In this document: in pieces, positions 8,885-18,195 of the stretch | Position numbering within the stretch: the stretch's first letter is position 1 | Layout of the letters: every line of letters begins with the position of its first letter | Translations under genes and position numbers: made by a program | Assembly (NCBI GenBank): GCA_018710845.1 | Contig: DVJB01000028.1 | Location: 62,001-126,000, forward strand | Source: Candidatus Onthomonas avicola | GTDB taxonomy: Bacteria; Bacillota; Clostridia; Oscillospirales; Oscillospiraceae | Direction of reading: 5' to 3' | Length of the DNA: 64,000 nt | The notes under the pieces: generated by a model | The model's database searches: none | The model's input: only the letters and a program-made list of their open reading frames with translations | Told to the model about the DNA's origin: nothing

Positions 8885-8916
8885 TGCGCGCCCGCTCCGC
8901 GGAGGAGGGGCGCGCA
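8885..8916 (-). terminator. Rho-independent terminator after tsf
   Basis: On the minus strand GCGCGCCC pairs with GGGCGCGC and is followed by ACACTTTTTG. It ends the rpsB-tsf transcript upstream of the structured RNA promoter. Confidence 0.8.
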
Positions 8917-8946
8917 AACCGTGTATTGATGGAAACGATGCGGAAC

Positions 8947-9888
8947 TTACTTCACCATGGAGGCGACCTCAGCGGCGAAGTCGTCCTCTTTCTTCTCAAT
9001 GCCCTCGCCGGTCACGAAGCGGGTGAACTTGACCACTTCGATCTTGCCGCCGAGCTGCTTGGCAACCGCCTGCACGTGCTGGGCGACGGTGGTCTTGTTC
9101 TCCTTGACGAACGCCTGGTTGAGCAGGCAGACCTCGGCAAAGTAGTTGTTCATGCGGCCCTTGACCTTGTTCTCCGCGATCATCTGGCGCTTGGCCTCGG
9201 GGATCTTGGTGTTGGCGGCGCCCTCTTCCATGGCCTTGGCCAGCTGCAGGGCGCGCTCCTTCTCCACTTCCTCGGCGGGGACCTCGTCGCTGGAGACGTA
9301 GGCGGGGCTCATCGCGGCGATCTGCATCGCCAGGTCCTTGCCCAGCTCCACCACGGCGGCGGTGTCAGTGATGCCCTCCACCTTCAGGTTGACCAGCACG
9401 CCGATCTTGCCGTTCATGTGCACATAGGGCACGTTCAGGCCGTCAGCATAGCGGACGAAGCGGCGGATCTGGATGTTCTCGCCGATCGCGAGGACCTTGT
9501 CGGCGGTCACGGCGTCCACCGTCCGGTCGGTGCCGGGATAGGTGGCGGCCTTCAGGGCCTCCACGTCCGCGGGATTGTCGTTGGCGACGGTGAGCGCCAC
9601 GTCACGGACGAACTGCTGGAACACCTCGTTCTTGGCGACAAAGTCGGTCTGGGAGTTGACCTCCAGCACGACGCCGACGCCTTCCTGGTTCACCAGCGCG
9701 CAGGAGACGCCCTCAGCGGCAACCTTGCCGGCCTTCTTGGTCTGGGCAGCCAGGCCCTTCTCCCGCAGCCAGTCAATCGCCCTGTCCTTGTCGCCGTCGC
9801 AGGCGGCCAGGGCCTCCTTGCAGTTCATCATGCCCACTCCGGTCAGCTCCCGGAGCTCCTTTACCAGCTTGGCACTGATAGCAGCCAT
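8947..9888 (-). CDS. tsf: translation elongation factor Ts
   Basis: Guanine nucleotide exchange factor that recycles EF-Tu from its GDP form. The 313-residue product has the N-terminal UBA-like segment ending in LRELTGVGMMNCKEAL. The diagnostic motif EVNSQTDFVAKNEVFQQF lies near residue 80, and the C-terminal dimerisation-type domain includes EKERALQLAKAMEEG. The length is within the range of the longer EF-Ts forms. A strong AGGAGG precedes the start (CCTCC on the plus strand at 9898-9902). It follows rpsB with the arrangement conserved across bacteria and ends in a good terminator. Confidence 0.97.
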   Translation of the reverse strand: MAAISAKLVKELRELTGVGMMNCKEALAACDGDKDRAIDWLREKGLAAQTKKAGKVAAEGVSCALVNQEGVGVVLEVNSQTDFVAKNEVFQQFVRDVALTVANDNPADVEALKAATYPGTDRTVDAVTADKVLAIGENIQIRRFVRYADGLNVPYVHMNGKIGVLVNLKVEGITDTAAVVELGKDLAMQIAAMSPAYVSSDEVPAEEVEKERALQLAKAMEEGAANTKIPEAKRQMIAENKVKGRMNNYFAEVCLLNQAFVKENKTTVAQHVQAVAKQLGGKIEVVKFTRFVTGEGIEKKEDDFAAEVASMVK

Positions 9889-9927
9889 AGTAATAACCTC
9901 CTGTATCCTGAAATCAGCGGTAATCTC

Positions 9928-10653
9928 TTACGCCTGGGCGGGGGCCTCGGTCTCCTCCGCTGCGGCGTCGTCGCCCTGCTTGCCCTCGATGACGGCGTTG
10001 GCCATCACGCCGGAGATCAGACGGATCGCGCGGATGGCGTCGTCGTTGCCGGGGATGACGTAGTCCGCCTCGTCGGGATCGCAGTTGGTGTCCACGATGG
10101 CGACGACGGGGATGCCCAGCTTGCGGGCCTCGGCGATGGCGTTATGCTCCTTGCGGGGGTCGACGACAAAGATGGCGCCGGGCAGGGACTTCATCTCCTT
10201 GACGCCGCCGAGATACTTCTCCAGCTTGGCCATCTCGTGCATCAGCTTGATGACTTCCTTCTTGGGCAGCATGTCAAAGGTGCCGTCCTCCTGCATCTTC
10301 TTGAGCTGGTTCATCCGCTCCACGCGGGTGCGCATGGTCTTGAAGTTGGTCAGCATGCCGCCAAGCCAGCGGGAGTTGACGTAGAACATGCCGCAGCGGC
10401 CGGACTCCTCACGGATGGCGTCCTGAGCCTGCTTCTTGGTGCCGACGAACAGCACGCTCTTGCCCTCGGCGGCCACGCTCTTGACAAAGCTGTAGGCCTC
10501 CTCCAGCTTCTTCACCGTCTTCTGCAGATCGATGATATAGATGCTGTTGCGCTCGGTGTAGATATAAGCGGCCATCTTGGGGTTCCACCGACGGGTCTGG
10601 TGGCCGAAGTGTACGCCGGCCTCCAGCAGCTGCTTCATAGATACGACTGCCAT
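9928..10653 (-). CDS. rpsB: 30S ribosomal protein S2
   Basis: Structural protein of the small ribosomal subunit. The 241-residue product begins [27 protein letters not shown], the classic S2 opening. It also contains [28 protein letters not shown] and [13 protein letters not shown]. The track extends the ORF upstream, but ATG at 10653 is the start because TAGGAGGAAT lies just upstream. A short Ala/Glu-rich C-terminal tail ([14 protein letters not shown]) is common in this family. It is the first gene of the rpsB-tsf operon, with a clear promoter about 110 bases upstream. Confidence 0.97.
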   Translation of the reverse strand: MAVVSMKQLLEAGVHFGHQTRRWNPKMAAYIYTERNSIYIIDLQKTVKKLEEAYSFVKSVAAEGKSVLFVGTKKQAQDAIREESGRCGMFYVNSRWLGGMLTNFKTMRTRVERMNQLKKMQEDGTFDMLPKKEVIKLMHEMAKLEKYLGGVKEMKSLPGAIFVVDPRKEHNAIAEARKLGIPVVAIVDTNCDPDEADYVIPGNDDAIRAIRLISGVMANAVIEGKQGDDAAAEETEAPAQA

Positions 10654-10764
10654 GATTGATATTCCTCCTAAAAATTTGTTGTTACCTCCACCCGGTTCAC
10701 TCCTCAGGCCCACCGGCGCACCGGCACCGGGCATGAAGTCCCCAGGTGTGCGTAATCCTGAACT

Positions 10765-10793
10765 ACTATACTATAGAATCTGCGCCATTGCAA
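10765..10793 (-). promoter_or_regulatory. sigma-A promoter of rpsB-tsf
   Basis: Minus-strand TTGCAA (10788-10793) and TATAGT (10765-10770) are 17 bp apart. The roughly 105-base leader that follows contains GC-rich inverted repeats around CCCGGTGCCGG. These could be an S2 autoregulatory element, but I cannot confirm this. Confidence 0.7.
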
Positions 10794-10844
10794 GCACTTT
10801 TTTCCGAAAACGGAAGGAAATTTCCATTTCCGCCCCGGCGCGGC

Positions 10845-11438
10845 TCAGTACTCAAACACGTAGCGCTGGAAGGCGTTGAGCACCTTCGTGCCCTCGTACT
10901 CCTGCCAGCGGGGGATCTGGTAGCCGTAGTTGAGGTGAACGTGGCCGTGGACCATATACTTCGGATGGTATTTCTCAATGACGCTGCGAAAGGCTGCAAA
11001 GCCGGTGTGGGAGGGGGAGGACGGGTCGTCCCCCAGCTGGTAAATCGGCGAGTGGGTCAGCAGAATGTCAAAGCCCTTGCTGCGATGCAGCTTCCAGCGC
11101 AGCCGGGCGGCGCGCCGCTCCATCTCCCGCTGGGTGTACTGGTGGGGGCCGGGGTTGTAGCGGATGGAGCCGCCCAGCCCCAGGATCCGGATGCCCTGAT
11201 AGACGTAGACGCGATCCTCCGCGCAGTCGCAGCCCTCGGGCGGGATGTCGGAGTAGTTCCCGTCGTGGTTGCCGTGGACGTAGACCACCGGGCAGCGGGC
11301 CATGGTGACCAGAAAGCTGAGATAACGGGGGTCCAGATCCCCGGCGGAGAGGATGAGGCCGATGTCGTCAAGCATGCCCGGGCGGTAGTAGTCCCAGAGG
11401 TACTTGTCCTCCTCGTCGGCGATGGCTAGAATCTTCAT
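10845..11438 (-). CDS. calcineurin-like metallophosphoesterase with altered first metal motif
   Basis: A 197-residue cytoplasmic metallophosphoesterase. Recognisable motifs are SAGDLDP, YVHGNHDG, LLTHSPIY and MVHGHVHLNYG, in family order. The first motif, normally DxH, reads IADEEDKY, so the histidine is replaced by glutamate. This could change metal preference, or the protein may use a different ligand. The start codon overlaps the stop of the upstream BMP-type gene by four bases (ATGA), so the two are translationally coupled and probably functionally linked. The substrate (phosphodiester or nucleotide) is unknown. Confidence 0.85.
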   Translation of the reverse strand: MKILAIADEEDKYLWDYYRPGMLDDIGLILSAGDLDPRYLSFLVTMARCPVVYVHGNHDGNYSDIPPEGCDCAEDRVYVYQGIRILGLGGSIRYNPGPHQYTQREMERRAARLRWKLHRSKGFDILLTHSPIYQLGDDPSSPSHTGFAAFRSVIEKYHPKYMVHGHVHLNYGYQIPRWQEYEGTKVLNAFQRYVFEY

Positions 11439-13432
11439 GTCGCTTCCTCCGGCTCCTCCTGCCCCTGCTTGGCCACCTTTTCCACGCCTACGATGTCCAC
11501 AGTGGCCTTGCCCTCTTGTGAGAGCTGGCGGTAGGCGGGCAGTTCGCCGACCACGTTTTCCGCCAGCCAGTCCATGGTGGTGATCTCCTCGGGGGTGGAC
11601 ACATCCTCCTCACTGCCGTGTACCAGGCCGTCCTGCGACTTGAGCACACCGTCAAAGGGATGGAAATTGCCCGATTGGATCGCCCCGCGCAGCAGCCGGG
11701 ACAGGCGCATGGTGCTCACCGGCAGCTTCTCCGAGCAGATGACGTCCACCACGCCGGCGGACATTCCCCACCAGTAGTTGGTGGACTTCTCTTTGGCGAC
11801 CTCCTCTGCCTGGAAGGTGTGATCCAGAATGCTGCGGATGAGGTTTTCGTAGTAGACCCCCCAGTGCCAGATGGGCGTGGCCAGTGTCTGGAACCGGTCT
11901 TCCTCCCGCTGGAAGAACAGGCCGAACGCGCCGGGGTGCTGGCTGTACGGCTGGCTCATGTCCCGACCGGAGATGAGGGAGACGCCGCGCCGGCGCAGCC
12001 GCTCGACTGCCTGGCCGTAGTCGTCGTTCATCCACTCGAGATAGATCTTCGCGCGCGGATTGACCATCTGTGCGCCGAGGGCAAAGGCGTTGATCGCGGC
12101 AATGACGCCATAGATGGGGTAGTCGCAGATGTAGCCGATCTGGTTGCTCTGGCTCAGCGAGCCGGCGATGGCGCCGATGATGAACTTGGCCTCATATACG
12201 CGCGCGTAATAGGTGCGGATTGCCTTCTGCGAGGTGTTGAGCGAACAGTTCATAATGATGACGTCGGGGTGGTCCACCGCCGCCTTGAGGCTGACGTTGA
12301 GCAGGCGGGGGGTGGTGGTGAAGATGAGGTCTGCCCCGTCCTGGACGACTTGCTCCAGCAGCGCCTCCGGGTCACCGTCCAGGGCGTTGAAGTAGCTGTG
12401 CGTGGACACGCGTCCGCGCAGCACCTGATCGACGTGCCGCCGCCCCAGCTCATGCAGATAGGTCCAGCTGGAAGTCTGGGTGGTCTTGTCGTGGACAAAG
12501 GCGACGTTGAGCGTTTCCAGGGCGCCGACACTGCCTGTCAGCGTACTGGTCAGGGTGCTGGTGAGCTTGGTCAGCAGCTTCTTTTTGACGTAGGGCGGAT
12601 TGAGCACCAGCTCAATGGGCCGCTCCTCGCGCAGAAGCACGACCTCCTCCCAGATCTTGGTCAGGCTTTTCGTCAGCTCCTGGCTGGACATCTCCAGCGC
12701 GCGGGGGTAGCCGTAGATCTTCAGGAAGACGAGCAGTGCGTCGGCAGCGGTGGTGGTGCGCAGGCGCTTGCCGCCGAGGGACTCGTAGCTGCGGCAGAAG
12801 TAGTGATAAAACCGCTCAAAAGCGCGCACGTCCTCCTGTGACCACTCCTCCTGCGGCTTTTTCCCCACGAGGGTCTGGAGCCTTTTATAGCTGCCCAGGC
12901 GAGTGCACCAGATAGAGTTGATCCCGGAGAGCTTGTTAAAGTCGACGTACTCGTAGTACAGCTTGCTCTCGTACGAGTCGTTCTTCGGCGGCATGATGCG
13001 CGTCACGGTGGCCAGAACGGTGGCCGCGTGGAAAAACTTGAGCACGCTGACACGCTTGTTGCCCTCTTGGACATAGTAGCGGTTGAGGTACTCGTAGACC
13101 TTTACGCTGTCGCGGATGCCCTCAGACAGGTGCGCGTCGCACAGGGCCTCCCACTTGACGCCAAATTCGGAGTCAGTCGGTAACAGCGGCATGAAGTTGC
13201 GCGCAAAGGCGGTTGTCCGCCCGGCGGTACGGGTGCCGACGATGTTCTCCGCCGGGATTTGAATGGTGCCCAGCTCGACCGACTTGTAGTCCTTGATGTC
13301 GGCGAGAATGTCGTCCAGAACGGGGAGGTAGGGATATTCGCCGCGCGCGAGGCAGGCCCGGTATTCCTTCTGCCCGGCCCGCAGGGCGATGGCGTAGTTG
13401 CTGCTGCTGGGAGTCGGTGGCATAGCAGACAT
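11435..13432 (-). CDS. BMP-family binding domain fused to an N-terminal ParB-like/helical region
   Basis: A 665-residue protein in two parts. Residues 1 to about 310 resemble a ParB/sulfiredoxin-like module: a partner-interaction segment (LGTIQIPAENIVGTRTAGRT), then YYVQEGNKRVSVLKFF. The C-terminal half from about 320 to 640 is a BMP (basic membrane protein, Med/PnrA-like) periplasmic-binding fold: LNVAFVHDKTTQTSSWTYLHELGR, then NQIGYICDYPIYGVIAAINAFALGA. Family members normally bind purine nucleosides outside the cell as lipoproteins. This one has no signal peptide or lipobox, so the domain should be cytoplasmic and act as a ligand sensor. The downstream phosphoesterase overlaps it by four bases. 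A TTGACC/TATAAT promoter is 75 bases upstream. Confidence 0.8.
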   Translation of the reverse strand: MSAMPPTPSSSNYAIALRAGQKEYRACLARGEYPYLPVLDDILADIKDYKSVELGTIQIPAENIVGTRTAGRTTAFARNFMPLLPTDSEFGVKWEALCDAHLSEGIRDSVKVYEYLNRYYVQEGNKRVSVLKFFHAATVLATVTRIMPPKNDSYESKLYYEYVDFNKLSGINSIWCTRLGSYKRLQTLVGKKPQEEWSQEDVRAFERFYHYFCRSYESLGGKRLRTTTAADALLVFLKIYGYPRALEMSSQELTKSLTKIWEEVVLLREERPIELVLNPPYVKKKLLTKLTSTLTSTLTGSVGALETLNVAFVHDKTTQTSSWTYLHELGRRHVDQVLRGRVSTHSYFNALDGDPEALLEQVVQDGADLIFTTTPRLLNVSLKAAVDHPDVIIMNCSLNTSQKAIRTYYARVYEAKFIIGAIAGSLSQSNQIGYICDYPIYGVIAAINAFALGAQMVNPRAKIYLEWMNDDYGQAVERLRRRGVSLISGRDMSQPYSQHPGAFGLFFQREEDRFQTLATPIWHWGVYYENLIRSILDHTFQAEEVAKEKSTNYWWGMSAGVVDVICSEKLPVSTMRLSRLLRGAIQSGNFHPFDGVLKSQDGLVHGSEEDVSTPEEITTMDWLAENVVGELPAYRQLSQEGKATVDIVGVEKVAKQGQEEPEEAT

Positions 13433-13507
13433 CTCCTTCCGGATGCGCCCGCGGCCGGCAGAGGCCGGCCGCGCAGTTTTTGTCTCATTTCATCTGGATT
13501 TGTATCC

Positions 13508-13536
13508 ATTATACCGGCTTGTCCGCCAGCGGTCAA
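13508..13536 (-). promoter_or_regulatory. sigma-A promoter for the BMP-fusion/phosphoesterase pair
   Basis: Minus-strand TTGACC (13531-13536) and TATAAT (13508-13513) are 17 bp apart. The leader contains a perfect GCGGCCGGCC/GGCCGGCCGC-type hairpin upstream of the ribosome site. Confidence 0.8.
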
Positions 13537-13618
13537 CTGGGAGGCCGGCTTTTTTCCACCGTAGGGACGTACGGGAGTTGGGCGGATGGAGAGGCGTTGT
13601 CTGTGCAGTTTTCCGGCC

Positions 13619-13647
13619 TTGCGGAGGCGGCCGGGCTATGGTAGAAT
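13619..13647 (+). promoter_or_regulatory. promoter for the large surface esterase
   Basis: TTGCGG (13619-13624) and TAGAAT (13642-13647) are 17 bp apart, ending 52 bases before the chosen ATG at 13700. It supports that start over the longer ORF in the track. Confidence 0.6.
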
Positions 13648-13699
13648 ACATAATACAGTTTTATGGCTGCCTGCTGGCGGTCTGGAGAGGACGGAGCGG

Positions 13700-16600
13700 A
13701 TGGAAAAGAGGAACAGATGCCACCTCGCGCTGCGGCGCGGCGTGTCGCTGCTGCTGGCCCTGGCGATGGCGGGCTCGCTCTGCCTGGAGAGCCTTGCGGT
13801 GCAGGCGGCGCCGGAGGAGAACTTGCCGGACGGCGTGTCCGGGATAGAGGAGCTGCCCGGAGAGAAAACGGACCCTTCTGCGGACGAACCGGAGCATTCC
13901 TCAAATCCCGCCGGGCCTCCGTCAGAGGCGCAGGAGACGGAGCCGCCTGCGGAGGAGGGGCCCGCGGACGAACTGGAGACGCCTGAGACCCGGCCGGAGG
14001 AGCCGGATACTCCGGAGGAGGGGACAGAAGGGGAGTCGGAGCCTCTGCCGGACGGTGCCGCGGATGGAGAGGTTCCCGCTGACGTCCTGCCGGACATACC
14101 GGAGGAGGACGAGCAGGAAATGTCGGAACCGACCGTGGAGTGGACGGAGGCCTCCCTGCAGCTGAGCTATGACGACCGATACTCCTTTGATGAGACGTGG
14201 ACGGGGTATGAGATCCTAGAGATCACGACAGATTCGGTGACCTCCTATCAGGTCTCCCGCGGCAGCGTGACCGGGCAGCGCGACCGGGAGGTGCTCACCC
14301 TCCAGAGCGGCAGTCAGACCGAGGTGACAGCCTCCGGCGTGGGGCAGGCGACCGTTGTTCTCGCCCCCTCTGACCGGCTGGAGGAGGCGCGGGCTGTCCT
14401 GGACGGGGAAGTGCCTGCCGTCTCGGCGGCGCCTGAGCAGCCCATTGAGCTGGTGCGGGTGACAGTGACCGTCTCTGCGGCACGGCTGACGGTGATGTTT
14501 CTGCTGGGACAGAGCAATATGCGCGGGGCAAGCTCCGATGTGACCGGTTCCCACCCGGAGGACTCCGTCCTCTGTCAGGATGGGGAGGTTTACACGACAC
14601 AGGTTGTCGCCAACGTGGGCGATCAAGAGGTCGAGACCTGTATCCCGGGCGCGCTGCAGGGGAACAGGAGCCTGACCGGCTCTGTACTGCCTATGCGTAT
14701 CGACGCTCTGACCTCAGCGGGGCGCGGAAAAACCGGGCCGGACAGCGGCTTGGCCTACGAGTGGAACCGGCTGACCGGGGACAAGGTATGGACCGTCAAC
14801 GCCGCTTACAGCGCCACCTCGATTACGCAGTGGGAGCCCGGGCAGCGCTACTACCGTCGGGCAGAGACCGCTGTCTCCGGCGCACTGCGGACACTGCAGG
14901 CTGAGATTACAGCCGGGCATTATACTGAGGGACACCGCCTGGCCTTCTGGCTGCAGGGAGAGACGGACTATGCGCTTCCCGCGCAGGAGTACCTGTCCTC
15001 GTTCCGGGCCTTCTATGACGGTATGGCTGGACTGACCGGTATGGAAAAGCTGGGCATTATCATCCCCCGGGCCAGCAGCGGGTCGTGCACGGATGAGGAC
15101 GACCTGGTGATGACGGGGCCGCGCATCGCGCAGTATTATATCGGCGCGAGCAGCCAATACCCTGATGTCTACGTCGTGAGCAACATCAATGAGCAGTGGG
15201 TCACGGACGAAGGGGTGCGCAGCTATTTCCAAAAGGCCTATCCGGGCGGCGAGCTGACCTATCCGCTGCGCGCGAACAGCACGCTCTCCGGCCTGCCGAC
15301 CAGGGTCTCACAGGTGCATGGGGATATCCACTATGCGCAGGTTGGCCACAATGAGAACGGACTGGATGCGGCGCGCTCGATGTATTACATTATTTACGGC
15401 GGGGGTGCCTCCGTCTCCTCCATCAGCTGGCACAGCGCCGAGGGAGGACGGATCTCGTCCCTGACGGTTGCCGGAAGCACGAGCGCGGTGGCGGTGCCGG
15501 TGGTCACGCCGGTCTACCGCGCCAAGGACCTGCGCATCTCCACCAACGGGGTATCCTACGAGCATCCCGACGGCACGCTGGTGCGGACCGGCTCAGGAGG
15601 CGGCACACTGTGGGCATCGGCTGGAGGGGTCTCGGCCACCCTGCAGGTCAACGCCGTCAACAGCGGCCGCACCCCGGAGCTGTGGATGGTGAGAAATGTG
15701 GACGGCGGGGTTGAGGTGAATTGGCACAGACTGCAGGGTGCCTCCCGTTATCGGGTCTACCGGAGGACGCTGGGCGGCTCCTGGCAGGCGCTGGCCTATG
15801 TCAACGGCACCAGCTATACCGACCGGAGCGTTGCCGCCGGCACCGCATATACCTACACTGTGCGCGCCGTGATCAATTCTTCGCTGGCCGGCTATGACCC
15901 GGACGGACTGACAATCTACTACCTGCCGGCTCCCATAGCATCTCTAGGCAACGCCATTGACGGTGTCCAGGTGCGCTGGAATCTGGTGAGCGGTGCGCTG
16001 GGCTATGAGATCTACCGCTATCACAGCGGCACGGGAGAGTGGGAACTGAAGGGGAAGGTCCAAAACGCGGGTACCTCCTCCTGGGTGGATACCGACGTCT
16101 CTGCGGGACAGCAGGTCTCCTATGTCGTGCGGGCCATGCGCGGGAGCGCGCATTCCGCCAACTCCGCCCGCGCGTCGGGGAGTTATCTGGCCGCCCCAGT
16201 CCTTGGCGGCGCGGCGAGCGCGTCTGGCGGCGTGCGCGTCACCTGGACGGCGGTGACCGGCGCGACGGGTTACCGCGTCTACCGCAGAAACGGTGGGAGC
16301 GGCTGGCAGCAGATCGCCCAGCTCTCCGGCGGCAGCCTCACTTCCTATATTGACCGCTCGGCGGCATCGGGGACGCGCTATGGATATACCGTCCGTGCCG
16401 TGCGCGGGAACAGTCCCTCTGCCTATTACTCCGGGGTCTTTACTGTCCATCTTGCCACACCGAGACTGAGCCGGACGCAGGCACTGGATAATGGCGTGCG
16501 TATCACTTGGGAGACAGTTTCCGACGCGCTGGCCTACCGCGTTTACCGGCGCACGGAAGCTGGAAGCTGGGCTTTTGTCGCCCAGGTAGAGGGCGGCCAG

Positions 16601-18055
16601 AGCAATACCTATCTGGACACGAGCGGGACAGCCGGCGTCGTCTACTATTACACCGTGCGCGCGCGGCAGGGGGACTATCTCTCCTACTATGACACCGCGG
16701 GGCTGATGGGACTCTGGCTGGAAACGCCCACGCTGCGCGGCGCAGAGGCGTATGCCGGAGGCGTGCGTGTCACCTGGAGCCAGGTGCGCGGCGCAGAGGG
16801 CTACAATATCTACCGCCGTACCGAGGACGGCTCTTGGCAGATGATTGCCCAGCTGTCCGGCAGTTCAACTGCTTCGTATATCGATCAGACGGCCCGGGAG
16901 AATACGGTCTACCGTTATACGGTGCGTGCCCGCCGGAGCGGCCGCCTGTCCGGTTATGTCACCCAGGGGGTGCGGCTCCTCTATTTGGCCACGCCGGCGA
17001 TGCGGGGCGCGGTCAATGCAAGCGGCGGTTTGCGCGTCACCTGGGGCAGTGTGCCCGGTGCGACAAGCTACCGGCTCTACCGCAGGACCTCCGGCGGCTG
17101 GGAGCAGCTGGCCGTCCTCTCCGGGAATACTTATACGGATACCACCGTGCGCTCCGGAACGTCCTACGCCTACACGGTGCGCGCTCTGTGCCGGGACGGC
17201 GGCGGAGAGCAGAAATCGTACTTCCAGACCGATGGCGTGAGCGCGCGATATCTTGCGGTGCCCGCCCTGCGCGGGGCGCAGAGCGAAGATGGCGGCGTGC
17301 GGGTAAGCTGGACGGCCGTTGACGGCGCGGCGGGCTATCGGGTCTACCGCAAGACGGCCGGCACGAGCTGGCGGCAGGTCGCGACCTGTTCCGGAGGAGG
17401 CACATCCACCTGGCTGGACCGCGGCCTTACTGCTGGTACGGTATATACTTATACGGTGCGCGCGGTGAACGGCTCTGCCCTCTCATATTATCAGACGGCC
17501 GGGGTGAGCGCCCGCTGCCTGGCAACCCCGGTGCTCGGCGGAGTCTCCAACACGGATGGCGGACTGCGGATTCGCTGGCAGGCGGTGACTGGCGCGACGG
17601 GTTACCGGCTCTACCGCAAAACGGCGGACAGCGGCTGGACGGCGATTGCCCGGCTTTCCGGCAACGGCGCGACCTCTTATTTGGACACGGACGTCATCTC
17701 CGGCACGCGTTACCTCTACACGGTTCGCGCCCTGGAAGGGAGCGGCAAGTCCTACTTTGACGCCGATGGCGTGGGAGCTACCCGCCTGGCCACTCCCGTA
17801 CTGCGCGGGGCGCAGAGCGTGGGCGGCGGGGTGCGTGTCACCTGGGATAGGGTGCCCGGCGCAACGGGTTATACGCTCTACCGCAAGCGGGCGGGCGGCG
17901 CCTGGACGGCGATCGCCCAGATCTCTGGCGGCGGCACGACATCCTACACCGATACCGGCGTGAGCGCTGGCACGGCTGATCTCTATACCGTACGCGCCAA
18001 GGGCGGCGGCGTCCTGTCGGACTACGACCGCACCGGCGTGAGCGCCTCGGCGTGA
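13700..18055 (+). CDS. giant secreted SGNH (sialate O-acetylesterase-like) protein with nine Fn3-like repeats
   Basis: A 1451-residue extracellular protein. The start at 13700 gives a clean signal peptide (CHLALRRGVSLLLALAMAGSLCLESLAVQA). A Pro/Glu/Ser-rich acidic stretch follows to about residue 135, probably a flexible wall spacer. Residues of roughly 260-600 form an SGNH/SASA-type esterase: nucleophile motif FLLGQSNMRG, then FWLQGETDY, and a C-terminal catalytic pair in GDIHYAQVGHNENG. These enzymes remove acetyl groups from sugars such as sialic acid or xylan side chains. From about residue 660 to the end are nine repeats of about 88 residues, each with GGVRVTW..V.GA.GYR.YR. No LPXTG, SLH or dockerin anchor is visible. 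It probably acts on host or dietary glycans. Confidence 0.85.
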   Translation: MEKRNRCHLALRRGVSLLLALAMAGSLCLESLAVQAAPEENLPDGVSGIEELPGEKTDPSADEPEHSSNPAGPPSEAQETEPPAEEGPADELETPETRPEEPDTPEEGTEGESEPLPDGAADGEVPADVLPDIPEEDEQEMSEPTVEWTEASLQLSYDDRYSFDETWTGYEILEITTDSVTSYQVSRGSVTGQRDREVLTLQSGSQTEVTASGVGQATVVLAPSDRLEEARAVLDGEVPAVSAAPEQPIELVRVTVTVSAARLTVMFLLGQSNMRGASSDVTGSHPEDSVLCQDGEVYTTQVVANVGDQEVETCIPGALQGNRSLTGSVLPMRIDALTSAGRGKTGPDSGLAYEWNRLTGDKVWTVNAAYSATSITQWEPGQRYYRRAETAVSGALRTLQAEITAGHYTEGHRLAFWLQGETDYALPAQEYLSSFRAFYDGMAGLTGMEKLGIIIPRASSGSCTDEDDLVMTGPRIAQYYIGASSQYPDVYVVSNINEQWVTDEGVRSYFQKAYPGGELTYPLRANSTLSGLPTRVSQVHGDIHYAQVGHNENGLDAARSMYYIIYGGGASVSSISWHSAEGGRISSLTVAGSTSAVAVPVVTPVYRAKDLRISTNGVSYEHPDGTLVRTGSGGGTLWASAGGVSATLQVNAVNSGRTPELWMVRNVDGGVEVNWHRLQGASRYRVYRRTLGGSWQALAYVNGTSYTDRSVAAGTAYTYTVRAVINSSLAGYDPDGLTIYYLPAPIASLGNAIDGVQVRWNLVSGALGYEIYRYHSGTGEWELKGKVQNAGTSSWVDTDVSAGQQVSYVVRAMRGSAHSANSARASGSYLAAPVLGGAASASGGVRVTWTAVTGATGYRVYRRNGGSGWQQIAQLSGGSLTSYIDRSAASGTRYGYTVRAVRGNSPSAYYSGVFTVHLATPRLSRTQALDNGVRITWETVSDALAYRVYRRTEAGSWAFVAQVEGGQSNTYLDTSGTAGVVYYYTVRARQGDYLSYYDTAGLMGLWLETPTLRGAEAYAGGVRVTWSQVRGAEGYNIYRRTEDGSWQMIAQLSGSSTASYIDQTARENTVYRYTVRARRSGRLSGYVTQGVRLLYLATPAMRGAVNASGGLRVTWGSVPGATSYRLYRRTSGGWEQLAVLSGNTYTDTTVRSGTSYAYTVRALCRDGGGEQKSYFQTDGVSARYLAVPALRGAQSEDGGVRVSWTAVDGAAGYRVYRKTAGTSWRQVATCSGGGTSTWLDRGLTAGTVYTYTVRAVNGSALSYYQTAGVSARCLATPVLGGVSNTDGGLRIRWQAVTGATGYRLYRKTADSGWTAIARLSGNGATSYLDTDVISGTRYLYTVRALEGSGKSYFDADGVGATRLATPVLRGAQSVGGGVRVTWDRVPGATGYTLYRKRAGGAWTAIAQISGGGTTSYTDTGVSAGTADLYTVRAKGGGVLSDYDRTGVSASA
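15676..18052 (+). repeat. nine tandem fibronectin-III-like coding repeats
   Basis: Nine consecutive units averaging about 264 bases encode the pattern P-x-L-x-G, GGVRVTW, GATGYRVYRR, SYxDT, GTxYxYTVRA. Unit 1 (LWMVRNVDGG) and unit 2 (PIASLGNAIDG) are the most divergent. Units 3-9 are closer, which suggests later expansion from the C-terminal side. Confidence 0.85.
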
Positions 18056-18064
18056 CAAGACGGC

Positions 18065-18096
18065 GGCCCGCCGCGGGGACCCACCTGCGGCGGGCC
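18065..18096 (+). terminator. terminator after the surface esterase
   Basis: GGCCCGCCGC pairs perfectly with GCGGCGGGCC around a 12-base loop and is followed by ATTTGCCCTTT. Confidence 0.75.
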
Positions 18097-18133
18097 ATTT
18101 GCCCTTTCCAAGCAGAACGAGAGCGCTTTTCGC

Positions 18134-18162
18134 TTGCGGATTTGCCCGGCACGGATTATAAT
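18134..18162 (+). promoter_or_regulatory. promoter for the ketopantoate reductase-like gene and icd
   Basis: TTGCGG (18134-18139) and TATAAT (18157-18162) are 17 bp apart; the ATG is 34 bases downstream. Confidence 0.75.
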
Positions 18163-18195
18163 AGGGGAGAAAATGACAGGAATGGGGGAACCTGT

